Of a stretch of DNA of 64,000 nucleotides, positions 1 through 12,176 are shown piece by piece. A model generated the notes under the pieces. That model did not search any database. It saw only the letters and a program-made list of their open reading frames with translations, and was not told the DNA's origin. Made by a program: the position numbers and the translations under genes. Within the stretch, counting starts at the first letter, position 1; each line of letters opens with the position of its first letter. The stretch spans positions 41,840 to 105,839 of the forward strand of contig NW_020194670.1 in NCBI RefSeq assembly GCF_002865645.1, written 5' to 3'. This DNA is from Hyaloscypha bicolor E. Its lineage: Eukaryota > Ascomycota > Leotiomycetes > Helotiales > Hyaloscyphaceae.

Positions 1-1009
1 TAAATATAAAATAAAGAGCTTTAGAATATTAAATATATATATTAAGAGCTTTTTTTATTAATATAATTATAATTTTAGAAAGATTTTTAATGTTTTTTAT
101 TATAAAAGAAAATTAATATATGATTAAATGATTAAGCCGGAATATAAATCTAAAAGAATTTATGAAATATATAAATATATAATAATAAAAAATATAAAAT
201 ATAAAGATAAAATATATTAAAAAAATATAAATTAATATATTATAAATATAATTATTCCATAAATTTTTATAAATTATCGAAATTAAAATAATATTTTAAT
301 CATTTTAAATTAAGAAAAAATTAAATAAATTAAAAGATATTTAAAAATTTATTATATAAATTATTATTATATAATATAATTAATAATCTATAAAGAAAAT
401 TTATTATAGATTAAATTATTTCATAAATATATTTAATAATTATTATCGAAATAAAAATCATAAAATAATTAATATTTAAATTAATTTCAATAAATATAAT
501 TTCGTATATTCGATATAATATATTATAAAGCTTTGATCTTATGAAAATCATTAAGAAAAATTATAAATCATTTTTTGATTATTTATTATAATTATATAAA
601 TCAAAATATAAATAAATTTTGATCTTATATAAATTAAATCTTTTTCTTTAGAGATGATAAATATTTATTTCATATAAATATTTTTATTAATTTATTATTC
701 TTGAAAAAATTATCAAAAATATTTAGAATAAAAGATCATTATAAGAATTAATTCATAATTTATATAAATAATTTACGAAAATATAATCAAAGATTTTCAA
801 ATTATTGAATTCATTATTAATTAATTTTAATATATTTCGAAAAATTAATTATCTCTAAAGATTATATTATATATAAAGATTTTTTATAATTTATTTCATA
901 TGAGAATTATGAATTATTCTTTTAGAATTATTTATCATGAAAATAATAAATATTATTATTATAATAAATATCTTTATTAAAATAATCAAATGATCTTTAT
1001 ATATTATGA
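1..1009. other. AT-rich, gene-free block
   Basis: Almost pure A/T with no usable reading frame. The composition matches the other RIP-type blocks in this window, so it is probably eroded transposon sequence, but I could not align it to any of the elements named here. Confidence 0.6.
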
Positions 1010-1402
1010 TAATAATAAAATATAAATAATAAAATATAAATAATAAAATAAAAAATAAAAAATATAATTATATAATTTTATATTTTATAAATAACTTAAT
1101 GTATTATATTAAATATAATTATATTATAATATAATTAGATTATAAAAAAAGAAAATTATAATATAAATAACTAAAATTAAATATAATATATATAATTATA
1201 TAAATTATATATATATAACTAGTTTATAATTATTATATAATATAATTAATAAACTAGATTCTATTAAATTTAGTAGATTTAGAAATTATATATTAATATT
1301 ATAATATTATAATTCTTATTTCTAAATATTAATTATTCTATTAATTTTATATATTAAATATTTTTATATATATTATATAATAATATTATATATTATTAAT
1401 AA
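1010..1402 (+). repeat. Eroded copia LTR, opposite orientation to copy A
   Basis: The stretch from about 1240 to 1402 matches the reverse complement of the 286-bp LTR of copy B (47821-48106), including the shared terminal block ending ATTAATAAACTA at 1402. Upstream, at 1010-1060, are 14-bp A-rich repeats that mirror T-rich repeats at 1490-1555. It abuts the left end of copy A, so two LTR ends of one family lie head to head. The outer limit is approximate. It could be a solo LTR or the end of another element. Confidence 0.5.
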
Positions 1403-4400
1403 ACTAATATTAGTATATTAAAATTAATAAAATAATTAATATTTTAAAAATTATATAATTATAATTTATATAATTATAATTTATATTTTATATTTTATTA
1501 TTTATATTTTATTATTTATATTTTATTATTTATATTTTATTATTTATATTTTATAATTAAATATATAACTTCTAAAATAATAATTATATTAATATTAAAA
1601 CTTTTCTAAAAATATAAAAAATAATATTTTTCTTTAATTATATATTAATTTCCTAATTCGGCCTAGTATTAAATTCTTTTAAATACTTTATATATTTATA
1701 TATATTTTTTTATTTTATATTTCCATTTTTTCTTATTTAATATATTTATATTTAATTTATTTATATTTAATTTATTTATATTTAATTAATTTATATTTAA
1801 TTAATTTATTAATATTTAATTTATTAATATTTAATTTATTTATATTTAATTTATTTCTTTATATTTCTTTATATAATATTTATATTAATAATATATTTAA
1901 AGATATTTAATAGTTTTAATTTTTATAATCTTCTATATTTAATAAAAATATATTATATTAATTATTAGATATTTCTTTTAAATAATATTTAATTTAATAA
2001 GGCATTTATATAATAATTTCGAATTTATATAAATAACTAATAATGATTTAATTTCTAGTATTTTATTAATTATAGATTTAATTAAAGTACTTATATTATA
2101 TAGTTTTAAAACTAGAATACTTTTAATAACTTTCTTATATTTAATAAAGTACTAGTAAATAAAATTAATATATTTAGTTTTATTTACTAAAACTAAAATA
2201 TATTTAATTTAGAAAAACAGATTTCTATTATTTATAAATAAAGCATTTATAAAATTAATTAAATATAAAATTAAATTCCGAAATTATAGCTAAATTTATA
2301 TTAATAATCTTAGAATTAATAATTATTTAAATAATTATTTAAATAATATTATTAATAAATAAAAAAGATATTAAAATTAGCTTATTACTTGCTTTTATAT
2401 ATAATAATTAATAACTAAAGCTTATTAATAAACTAGTCGAGATTTATTAAAGAATTTGAAATTATATATTTATATATTTAAAATTCTTAATAAATAATAA
2501 TAATCTTATTATAAAGAAATTAAATATTTTATAACTTAATTATAAAACTATATTATAATTATTATAATTTATTAATTAGTAATTAAATAGCTTTAAATAT
2601 TTTTTCCCGGATATTTAGCTATTATAAAAGCTAATATAATAATATTTCATTTATTTAAATTTCGATATTTGAAATTAAAGCCTTTAAAAAAGCTATAAAT
2701 ATTAATATAAGCCTTTTTATATATATATTAAAAAAGCTAATTATTATAAAAGTAATTTTAAGCTAGTTCTTTTAATATAATAAGAAAAGCTCGTATTAGT
2801 ATTTCTTATAAAAGCTTTATATATTAGTAAATATTAAGGAAAATAATAAGTTTATAATTAAAATTATTATTAGATTTATTATATTTTTGTTTTTTAATAT
2901 AGATCTTAGTTATTTCCTTAATAAATCTAATAATTAAAAATAAAGAAAATAATTAGAAAATATTTAAATATATTTATAATAATAATAAAACTAATAAAAA
3001 TATATTATTTCTTATATTTTTTACTTTTAAAGCTTTTATACTAATATTTAAATTTAGTAATAATATAGAATATAATAATAAATAAATAAAAAGTAATAAA
3101 GATAATAATAATAATATAGGAATTTTAAAACTAAATAGTTCTAAATACTTATTTTTTATAAGAATTATAAAGTCTAATAGAATTACTTCTTTTAAAAATC
3201 TAATTTAGTTTTTAATATATTTTTATTTATTTAAATATATTATATATTTTTCTTAATAATAAAAAGTAAAATACTTATAATAATAAAAACATTATTATTT
3301 TATTATATTAAAGGATTTTATATAAATATAATATTTTCTAAAGTTTAAATTTATTAAAGTTCTTTTAATAAATAAAGTTTTTAAAGTTATATCTAAATAA
3401 TTTTTAAAGATTATTATTAATTATTTTATAAAAAATATATTAAAATAACTTAGTATTTAAGAACTCAAATATTTCTTATAATTTAATAATAATTAAATTA
3501 ATTCTATATTTTTATTTTTTTATTATTTTATATAAATATAAAATAATTAAATTAAATAAATCTAATAAAAAAATTATTTACTATAATAAGTTCTATTATT
3601 ATATATTTTATAGGCTTATATTTAGTTCGAGATATAATAATTTATAAGAAAAGTAAATTTATAAAAAGGAAAATAATTTATAAAATAAATTATTTATAAA
3701 AAGTATTATATAAAAATATTATTTATAATAAAAAATTTAGGGAATAAAATTTAAAAAATAAAATATTATAATTTTAGAAAAGTATAATTCCGGAAGAGCT
3801 TAAAGATTCTAAAGCTTAAAAACTTTAAATATTTAATTAATTATAAAAAGAATAATTTTCTATAAAAAAGAAAGTTTTATAAAATAATTAAATAATTAGT
3901 AAAAAGAAAATCTTTCTTTTTTATAAAACCAAATTATAAATTAAAGTAATTATTATTTCTTTTTTTTTAATATAGTTTAATTAAACTTTAATGAAATTAA
4001 ATATCTTTTTTTTATAAAACCGAATTATAAATAAAGAATTAATAATTATTCTTTTTTTAATATAAAATAATAGCTTTATTTATAAGAAATTAAATCCCTT
4101 CTTTATTTAATTTATATATATAAAATACTAGTATATTATTAATAAAATAATTAATATTTTAGAAATAAGAATTATAATATTATAATATTAATATATAATT
4201 CCTAAATTTATTATATTTAATAAAAACTAGTTATTAATTAAGCTATTTATAGAATATAAAATTATATAATTATATCTTATATTTTATATTTTATTATTTA
4301 TATTTTATTTATTTTATTTATTTTATTTATTTTATTTATTTTATTTATTTTATTTATTTTATTTATTTTATTTATTTTATTTATTTTATTTATTTATTTT

Positions 4401-4625
4401 ATTTATTTATTTATTTTAATTTTATTTATTTTATTTATTATTTATTTATTTTATTTTATTTATTTTATTTATTTTATTTATTTTATTTATTTTATTTATT
4501 TTATTTATTTTATTTTATTTATTTTATTATTTATTTATTTTATTTATTTTATTTATTTTATTTATTTATTATTTTATTTATTTTATTTATTTTATTTATT
4601 TTATTTATTTTATTTATTTTATTTT
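1403..4625 (-). mobile_element. Ty1/copia retrotransposon copy A, internally deleted and RIP-eroded
   Basis: Both ends carry the LTR found at 47.8 and 53.8 kb: a partly deleted left copy (about 1403-1600) and a right copy from about 4125. The inside aligns by eye with copy B in two blocks: about 1640-2265 with 48130-48819, and about 2270-4120 with 51885-53760. About 3 kb present in copy B, expected to carry integrase and reverse transcriptase, is missing at the junction near 2265. It is read on the minus strand because copy B's RNase H domain reads that way. Erosion is heavier than in copy B. No intact frame remains. Confidence 0.7.
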
Positions 4626-4628
4626 TTA
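4290..4628. repeat. TTTATTTTA-type simple repeat at the end of copy A
   Basis: About 330 bp of TTTATTTTA-like units with occasional slips to TTTA and TTATTTA. It begins where the LTR has a short T-rich tract, so it looks like an expansion of LTR sequence. The same place in copy B holds short C-bearing repeats (CCCGTATCTC-like), which suggests the A/T repeat arose by C to T erosion followed by slippage. Confidence 0.85.
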
Positions 4629-5576
4629 AACTTATAATTTAAATTTCTTTTATATTACAAATATAAAATATAAGCTTATTCTTTTCTTTTATAAAGTAAG
4701 TTTATTTAAAATAAAAATTAAAAAGTACTTAATAAATATATATATCTTAATATAATAAATAAAAAGAAATAATATAAATTAAATAACTTTTAATATTTAT
4801 CTCGAAACTTTTATAAATATAAAAGCAAGTTATTATAGTTATATACTTTATGGCTAATACGTGCTTTCTATATATAGTATACTAGGCTATATTAGGCTAG
4901 GCTAGTTTATATACTTATATGATATTTATATATATTTATATATTTTTCTTTCTTTAGTTTAGTATTATTAGAATAAAAGCCATTCTATTCTACTTTTCAA
5001 GCCCAGAGCCCGGCCTCGTAATACAAGTAGTATTAAAAATCATTTAATTTACTAAATAAAAGTAAATATAACTTTAATTCTTATAAAATAAATATCTTAT
5101 AATTATATATTATATTTAATTATTAAGAAAATCTTATAAAAAATAAATATACTTCTTTTTTATCTTATAAAGCTATTTTAAAGAGTTTTAGAAATTATAT
5201 TAAGATTTAATATAATTTTTCAAAGGTAGCAATTTTGGTATTTCTTGCTTTTTAGTAAATAAACGATTTTTAATACCGCCCGCCTTTATATAAGGCTTTA
5301 AAGCCTAAGCATGCTAGCTGTTTCTAATCGCTGTGCTATACCAGATGTTAGAACTGAGTATACGCTAGTACGCTGTAGTTTATATACTGGGTATATATAT
5401 ATAGTGCTTACCCCGCATAAGCTGGAAAATGAAGTCGTCAACCTTCACTGTTTGCAACACCAGACATCCTAGCACGCAACACCGCAACACGGGCATAGAC
5501 ATGTTATAAAAATCCCATTTACCCTCTTGCTTGCGAAAAGTCTTCAAGCAACAACACTTCATCTCAACTCCAATTG
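4629..5576. other. Transition from AT-rich block into the gene island
   Basis: AT content falls in steps between about 4850 and 5300. I see no gene. The last 300 bases would hold the promoter of the HET gene that starts at 5577. A 67-codon minus-strand frame here has no family features and is not called. Confidence 0.5.
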
Positions 5577-7788
5577 ATGGCATCCCTACGAGGCTACGAG
5601 GCTACGATGATGTCCAACCCAGAGCCTCGTGGCAGGAAACGATCAGCTCAGGGCACAGAGAGCGCAATCGACCCTAAAAAGCCACGAGTGCTTCAAACCG
5701 AGACAGAGACTTCGACCTCAACAATTTGCTCTGAATGCGCCAAACTGGATTTTGACGAAATCTTCGCGAAGGTCGACAGGAATGGGGCCTCCTCCAGTGG
5801 TACCCTCGTAGCCTCTCTCGGCCAACGTCTGAAAGATTTTGAGGTCACTGGATGCCATCTATGTCAATTCCTATGGACTCAACGCGTTCCGAGATATAAT
5901 GACGATCCCCAAGGCTACTATCTGTGGGCATACTCTAGCAATAGCCATCTCGACATGAGGAGTAACGTAGTCCCACCACCTATACGCCACACTTTAAAAT
6001 CGTTTCTCATGGTTGAGTCGGCAAGCAATCGCCAGCGTCGACATTCATCTAAGACGACGATTTCTCAAAGTCTTTTAACATACCCGGCTACATCTTCCGC
6101 TCTGTCTGTTCGTTTCGCGCCCCTTCGAGAGACTACGACAGATGGTATTGGATTCGGAATCCATATATCCCAATGGGACTGTGGGGCCGTGTTGTCCCAA
6201 AAACTGTAGAGTTTTCTCTCTTGGGTGACTGGCTTAACATCTGTCGACGCCATCATACAGAGCCCTGCGATGACTCCAAGCAACAGCGATCTTTGACGAA
6301 GTTGAATGGGTTCCAACTGGTCGATTGTGAGCGTCAAATGGTTGTTCCAGCGACAGGTACTGTGAAATATTCTGCACTAAGCTATGTATGGGGCTCCCCA
6401 AAAAGTTTAGATTCTAAACCAAACGCAGAGAACTGGCCTCGTGTAGTGAGGGACGCAGTGCTAGTGACCAAGACCCTTGGATTAGGATATCTGTGGGTGG
6501 ACAAGCACTGCATTAACCAAGAAGATAGCAAGCATAAGGACGAACAAATAGCCATGATGGATCAAATATACGAAAGAGCCAATGTCACGATCATTGCAGC
6601 AGCAGGCCAAGATGCTCATGCCGGCTTGCCTGGAGTGGGTAATATACCATCCGCCGAGAACAACCAAGGGCCAAGGTTGGAACGCAGCTTCTAGTCTCTA
6701 CTATGCAACACCCTCGTCGTAGTATCATGCAATCGACATGGTTCACTCGTGGGTGGACTTACCAGGAGGCTATTCTCTCAAAGAGAAGATTATTTTTCAC
6801 GGAGGAACAGGTTTACTTCGAATGTGACAACATGAGCTGTTATGAGTCTCTCTATATGCCTCTTCTGGAGTTCCATACCAAAACGAACGCTCGCTTCCAG
6901 CCCTTTCTCTGGCCGAGCCTTTTTGCTGGCAGACATTCTGGAGCCCACTTCAAGTCAACAGGATTATCGCCCCAGGAAGAGATCAAACGATTTGAGCAGC
7001 ATATACGACTATATAGCTCTCCAAAGCTCACGTTTGATTCAGACATTTTGAATGCTTTCGGTGGAATTACGCGGCGATTCTATACAAATATTTCCGAATA
7101 TTCCCGAAAATCGACACGGTCTTCGATCTACGGCCTTCAAGTTTCTGTGGAAAGTCGGGATGATATTATTCATTCTTTTCTGATCTCTCTCATGCCTTGG
7201 CGTCACCCCTGGAAGAACAGTCAGGGGCAAATATCTTCGCCCCGACGACGGGAAAAGCTACCTTCCTGGTCTTGGGTTGGATGGGAAGGTGAAGTTTTTT
7301 ACGACCTACGTAACGCCTGGTACACGATACCGCGAGAAGAATTTACATTTTGCGCTGCAGTATATCTTGTCTCTCCTGACGAAAGCCATATCTGGGACCT
7401 CTACAGTCAAGAAGTAATTTCAGCAATAAGCGATCACAGAGGCCAGATTTCATCGGTGCTAAGGTTTCCTAAACCTCTTATTTTGGATGCATCGAAAATG
7501 GGATCAAGAACCGATGAATGGATCCAGGATTGGGTAAGCCATGATGGGTATACTCAAGCTTGGAACCCCCTCTCCTGTAACAAGATAGCGGTATCGAAAG
7601 GTATTAACAGCTTTTCCGAAGTATCTAGGCTTATCAACAGCTCTCCGTGGAAGTGTGTCTTCCTATTCAGAACAGAGTCATGGGCGGGAATGCTTGTCGA
7701 GAGCAGAACGGAGAAGCTTGGGAACGAATTGGTTGCGTCATTTTGCGAAATGTATATTCTCTTGATATTCCAAACTTACCAACCATAG
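5577..7788 (+). pseudogene. HET-domain (heterokaryon incompatibility) gene with one frameshift
   Basis: HET proteins trigger cell death or growth arrest when incompatible fungal strains fuse. The N-terminus has the family's paired cysteine motifs (CSECAKLDF, then GCHLC). The HET core follows: YSALSYVWG, YLWVDKHCINQ, MMDQIYERANVTIIAAAG, then TRGWTYQEAILSKRRLFF. ATG 5577 is the first in frame; ATG 5607 is an alternative. A 59-nt GT-AG intron (6012-6070) fits the first frame change. A second change, between GLPGVG (about 6640) and the family-like block QPRAKVG (6661-6681), leaves no room for a normal intron. A 41-nt intron (6635-6675) would restore frame but would remove that block. I therefore read a small indel: a pseudogene or an assembly error. 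The C-terminal frame stays open to 7788. Confidence 0.75.
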
Positions 7789-7852
7789 AGTATTCAGGAG
7801 ATATGGATATACACTAATGGAAAATGAACTGATTTATGTTGTATGCAATTTT

Positions 7853-7870
7853 GGCGCGCGACAGCGCGCC
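7853..7870. other. GC-rich hairpin downstream of the HET gene
   Basis: A perfect 7-bp stem, GGCGCGC and GCGCGCC, with loop GACA, in otherwise AT-leaning sequence 65 bp after the HET stop. It could shape the transcript 3' end. No function is shown. Confidence 0.35.
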
Positions 7871-8380
7871 CTAGCCTATTAAGGTCCTGGTGTTAGTAGA
7901 GATAAGCTTTAGAACTCCCAGAATTAGCACGATGGCCAGTTCTAAATATAAATAATATGAAAACTATAGCCGATTCGTGAGGAGCCCAGAAGAGGATCCC
8001 CCTGAGTAAAATTCTGCTGACTTATTAACCTGCTTAGTATTCAGGGATGAGTTCAAGTCATAGCATCGACTGATTATAATTTGCTTACTATTTAATTCTA
8101 CTATGCGAAAGTTGCCAACTCTATACGGCTATATTTAGGGAGACCAGGTCGACTCCCAGGGGTTTCTAGGGAACCCAAACAGGACCCTCCAAAAATACAT
8201 CGTTTAATCTCAAGGCAGATTCTTCTCGCAAAATGGCGTGGTCTTGGATCTTTCCAAGGAGAATCTACCCTCGCTCCTCCTTTCAATTCTTTGATTTTTC
8301 ATATACCTTTCTCCTATTAGACTACTTACGTGACAGCCTCCTAAGTCTGGCCTACAAAGCCCGCTACCTGACTCCCATAT

Positions 8381-8921
8381 GACTACGGAGATCGCTGCAT
8401 AAAGTATCGGGAATGCAAGGCATCTCGACCCTTGGTACACTGTAGGGTACGAATTCAGGGTAAGAGTTCGCTATAAGCCCCTATAAGTACAGGCAGTGCT
8501 CCCTAAATCGACGTTCAGAGGCGCTGTAAGACATTCGAAGGGTATAAATAGATCTTTCAGTGTAGAGCGCTATTAGTAGAGTAATTAGCTCTCGGACGAT
8601 AGACAAGCAACTGTTATAGGCCTCCTTAGTAAAGACTCCCTCTCAAGTAGAGGGGAAAGCCTTGACAAGGTATAATAGCCATTGTCGAAGTGATACCTCC
8701 TGTTCGTCAATACGACCGATTGGTTAATAGGGAGCGCGATTGATCAATCGCTCGTATTGATTAACGGGAGTTATCAGAAGGCGTTCATGCTGCTTTTAGG
8801 GAAAGGGCCTAGAAATATAGCACCTTATAGCGAGTTTGCTACCTTAATCTGTACGCTGGAGAGCTTAAAAGTCTCCTCATGCCCTGTATTCCCGATACTT
8901 TATGCCGTTGTCTTCGGAGTC
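8381..8921. repeat. Imperfect inverted repeat, 43-bp arms
   Basis: Arms at 8381-8423 and 8879-8921 match as reverse complements at 35 of 43 positions, including an unbroken 18-bp block around CATAAAGTATCGGG. About 455 bp lie between them. The right arm overlaps the start of the HET fragment. This could be the end pair of a degraded DNA element or a local inverted duplication. Confidence 0.6.
8707..8760. repeat. Nested palindrome
   Basis: The outer arms TCAATACGA (8707-8715) and TCGTATTGA (8752-8760) flank a perfect 14-bp palindrome, CGATTGATCAATCG (8737-8750). It lies between the arms of the 8381-8921 inverted repeat. Confidence 0.6.
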
Positions 8922-9307
8922 GACCTCGGCCGCCCCTTATCTCCACCCTGAAGCCGCTCTGCACAATTCCATCCCTCTGCAACAAGTGCCAGTCAATCTT
9001 CAACCATTGGTACGACCGTAATCACTGCAAAAAATGGAGGCTAGATCCTTTGTATCACACCATCTCCGGTCTTTACCGTCTTTATGACTCGGCTCATGGC
9101 GATTATCACGTTTGCGATCTGCTGTTTAGGGGAATTGCGGAAAACAAGCTTCGTGAAATCTTGTCAAAATGGCGAGATGAAGAGGTAGTTGTGGAGGTAC
9201 GAGAGTGGGTTGGTGAAAATGGACATTTCGCTATTGAACTTATTTGGAGATCTTCATCAGGCAAAAGAGCAGGATATATGGAACTTGCTAGAGCCTACGT
9301 TATGTAA
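8879..9307 (+). pseudogene. N-terminal fragment of a second HET-domain gene
   Basis: The frame from about 8957 reads like the start of HET proteins: LCNKCQSIFNHWYDRNH, then LYHTISGLYR, then DYHVCDLLFRGIAENKLRE. The two CxxC/HxC-type motifs are spaced as in that family. It stops at 9307, before any HET core (no ALSYVWG or DKHCINQ follows), so only the leader domain remains. The first part (8879-8950) overlaps an inverted-repeat arm and is probably not original coding sequence. It is not a duplicate of the neighbouring HET gene, since the residues differ throughout. Confidence 0.6.
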
Positions 9308-9848
9308 CCTGTGTAGCATTTATAGAGAACACTCCTAAATTGGTATCGGAGACAGACATAAATGATGATGTAGGAATTATTACAAGAAGTACCGATAGCG
9401 CGGAAAGTTGACTCTTGTAAACAATTAGCTTCATGGATGCCGGTCAAGCCATCCGAACTGCCCTGCTCATTACATGAATCGGATAGTGCCCACTCGTCTC
9501 GTCGCGGTAGGCTCAACAAACGTTGAGCTACATCTCACTCTGACAACTGCATTCATATCGTAAAGCAGGCCGTTCCGCCACGGACTCAGCGAGCCCTTCT
9601 CTGACTCTATCAGCACGTGAAGAACACTTAATCCCTTGCTCGAAGATCGTCCCTTCGCCTTGTGCGATAGTCGCTCAGTCGACCCTGAGGACCTGGTTAC
9701 TGTGGATCGAATCGGCCCAAAACCCGGTGGAAGAGGTTTATTGATATATTCAGTCAAGCGGTTACCATCACAACGCTAGTGTATCACCAGAAGCTCGAAA
9801 TTGGTTATCCTTCCAATCGTAATTTACTCAAAGCATCCATTTTCCAAT
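9308..9848. other. Intergenic region between HET fragment and transporter 3' end
   Basis: No family is recognised. A 95-codon minus-strand frame (9470-9757) has low-complexity basic sequence and no domain, and I do not call it. Confidence 0.45.
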
Positions 9849-11520
9849 TCAGACTTCATGCACATGCTCCACTGTGCTGGCACTTGTCTTCTTTTCCGGC
9901 ATCGGTAGCGTGGTACCCACATAAGAGTTCTCACCATCAAACAGAATCGCAATTTCCTCCAAAGTTGGACCTTTAGTCTCGACATAGAAGAAGTAAATAA
10001 CCAGACATTCAATCACCAATACAGCAATGTACACGAAGTAAAACTTCCACTGCAGGACCTCCAATCCAATTGGGTTCACATACTGGTTGAACACACAACT
10101 CAGTGCGGTGAACGCGAAGCACAGAGTTAACCCCTTTGCACGGATGTGGTAAGGTAGAATCTCAACAGTGTATGAGACCGTAAGTCCTGGCCAAGCGGCT
10201 CCAGCTGTTCCATAAAACAGGAAGATCACGGCGAGGACTGCTGATCCAGCCCCAGTGCTACCAGTTTTGGCGTACACCGCGCTACATGTGGTCCAGATCG
10301 TGAAGGAGATGAGCATGCCAAGCCCGGCGAACAGGAAGAGAACACGACGTCCAACTCGGTCGACGAGGAATGCACAGTTCAGTAAGATCAACCAGCACCA
10401 GATTGTAAGGCCGCCATTGATTATCGCTTGCTTCTTCGGTCTGTAAGAGGTCAGTATGCATGAAAGAAGGTTTAGCTGGCGTGCTCACTCGGTGATTCCA
10501 ATAGTTTTCAGGATCGATGACAGATAATAGGAGACGAGGCCGTTTCCTGAGCATTGGGAGAATATGGCGGTTACAATTATGAGGAAACACCTCTTCCGAT
10601 TGCCTGGAGTTCGTACCAGTTCAAGCCAACCAGTGCTCGACGAAGCTTCCTTTTCCAAGTGCAGGGTTTCACGGATTTCTGAAAATTCCCACTTGACGGA
10701 CTCATCCGATTCGTCTCCATTTGCGTGATATTTCGTCAAGATCTTCAGCGCTTCATCGTCGCGTCCTTTGCTGATCAACCATCGTGGTGATTCGGGGATG
10801 AAGAATATTGCAAGAAGTTGGATACCAGGCATCAGGCATTGAAGTCCTGTTGGAAGACGCCATTGAATATCTCCCGTGAGCGTCGTTAAAGTTCCATATG
10901 TAGTCCACGCTGCAATGATCGCACCAAGATACCAAAGCGTGTTGTATATCGTCGTCACTTTGCCTCGATGCTGGGGATGCGCGATCTCAGTGATGAGGAG
11001 TGGGCAGCATCCGTTGCTGATATTAGCACCGAATCCGATGAAGAATCTTCCGGCGAGGTACATCGCCTCTGGGTGCGATGATGGAGGGAATGACTGGATG
11101 AGTGAGCCCATGATGATGAAGGCACAGCCGATTGCTGTGCCCATTCTCCGCCCGAGTATGTCCGCAATATAGGGGGCGAATAGGAGGACGGCAAGCCCAC
11201 CAAAACCTGGCATGGCGCCAAAGATGCCCAGTCGAGATCCTACAGGATAGGAGAAATCTACGCTCTCCGTTAGTCGCCCTCGAGTTTCAAGGCGAGTGTA
11301 CCGTACATTCTTGCCATGAAGTCATGGTTTGTAGTCCGTTCAGAACACTTCCATCGTAACCAAGCGTTGTTGAACCAAGGAAAAGGAAAGTCATCATGAA
11401 GTAAAGTTGTCGAAGAAGTGGCTGCTTCCACCAAGGAATCTCCGTTGCCATTGGATGGTTGACGGGAGTCTCATCTTGAAAGGCTTTTGTGCCAAGTTTC
11501 TCTGAATCAGTCGACGGCAT
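9849..11520 (-). CDS. MFS sugar transporter (lactose permease / hexose transporter type)
   Basis: A plasma-membrane sugar:H+ symporter of the major facilitator sugar-porter family, 524 aa as spliced. Three exons: 11307-11520, 10489-11257 and 9849-10440. The introns are 49 nt (11258-11306, with a CTAAC branch site) and 48 nt (10441-10488). The exons sum to an exact number of codons. Family marks in order: GYDGSVLNGLQ in helix 1, ADILGRRMG in loop 2-3, PESPRWLISKGR after helix 6, DRVGRRVLF in loop 8-9, and VETKGPTLEEI after helix 12, where the usual PETKGRT is slightly altered. ATG 11520 precedes the usual hydrophilic N-terminus. It is divergent from the Zn2Cys6 gene, and a GH35 glycosidase lies just beyond that, which suggests uptake of a galactoside or its products. 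The substrate is inferred, not shown. Confidence 0.9.
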
Positions 11521-12176
11521 TTCTTCTGCTGTAATTAATGGAAGACAGAAAATTAAGATCAAAATTCAAGAAGAGATGGATGATGTTGATCCTTGCTTTC
11601 CATGATGGATATCGACAAGATATATAGCAAAATTGATTTTGGGCTGACATTCGAATCGTAGCGGGATCGTGAAAGCGTCCCTTGCAGATATTGGTTCTCG
11701 AAGATCCTGGGGGAGATTCTAGAGACGGGGCTTTTCGGACAGACATGACATCCGAAGTGTTTCCCTCAAATCTGGGGCACAGCGTGGTGCGGGGTGGAAG
11801 GACGGCATTTAGAGTTGCACCAATCCCAATTGCAATGGATATGTCAATATCCGAAGATATTGCGAGGGAGTTTTGAACCGCCAAAGCCCGATCCGCAAAA
11901 TAGAAAGCCCTTGGGCGTTGACTAGTCGCTTTCATCGCATGGTGGCGTCTGCCGGTTTAGTCCGCCTTGCCGAGGAGCGTGACCATACGAAGATTGTGGA
12001 GTGGATTCGCCGCACTAGGCGCTCTTTTACAAAGATCTCTCGGGACTACCCCGCTTCCGAAGAACAGCATCTTGAATGTGTCTTCCACCATATAATCTTT
12101 CACACATCCGAGCTTTTCCCCAACCTTCAAGATGACCCTCAAGATGATATTGTCTACGCCACACTAGCTGTTTTCG
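11521..12176. promoter_or_regulatory. Shared divergent promoter, transporter and Zn2Cys6 regulator
   Basis: 656 bp between two start codons pointing apart, so it must hold both promoters. Inverted repeats seen: TTCGGA and TCCGAA separated by 11 bp (11735-11757, CGG-N13-CCG) and CAATATC/GATATTG around CGAA (11847-11864). Zn2Cys6 dimers typically bind paired CGG triplets, so these are candidate operators for autoregulation. A 103-codon frame at 11873-12184 overlaps the regulator start and is more likely non-coding leader. Confidence 0.4.

Larger units (their letters stand above)
7789..8878. other. Intergenic stretch without a recognisable gene
   Basis: No supported coding frame. It holds the hairpin at 7853-7870 and one arm of the inverted repeat at 8381-8423. 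Short frames on both strands lack family features. It may contain old, unrecognised repeat debris. Confidence 0.5.

Noticed and set aside
1..5300. Telomeric repeats or mitochondrial DNA as the explanation for the AT-rich block
   Set aside because: No TTAGGG-type arrays are present, and the block contains LTR retrotransposon sequence shared with the right-hand block, so RIP-eroded nuclear repeats explain it better.
6639..6658. 20-nt GT-AG intron as the cause of the HET frame change
   Set aside because: The arithmetic fits but 20 nt is too short to be spliced; an indel is more likely.
9470..9757. 95-codon minus-strand frame downstream of the transporter
   Set aside because: Low-complexity basic residues, no family motif, no neighbours in support.
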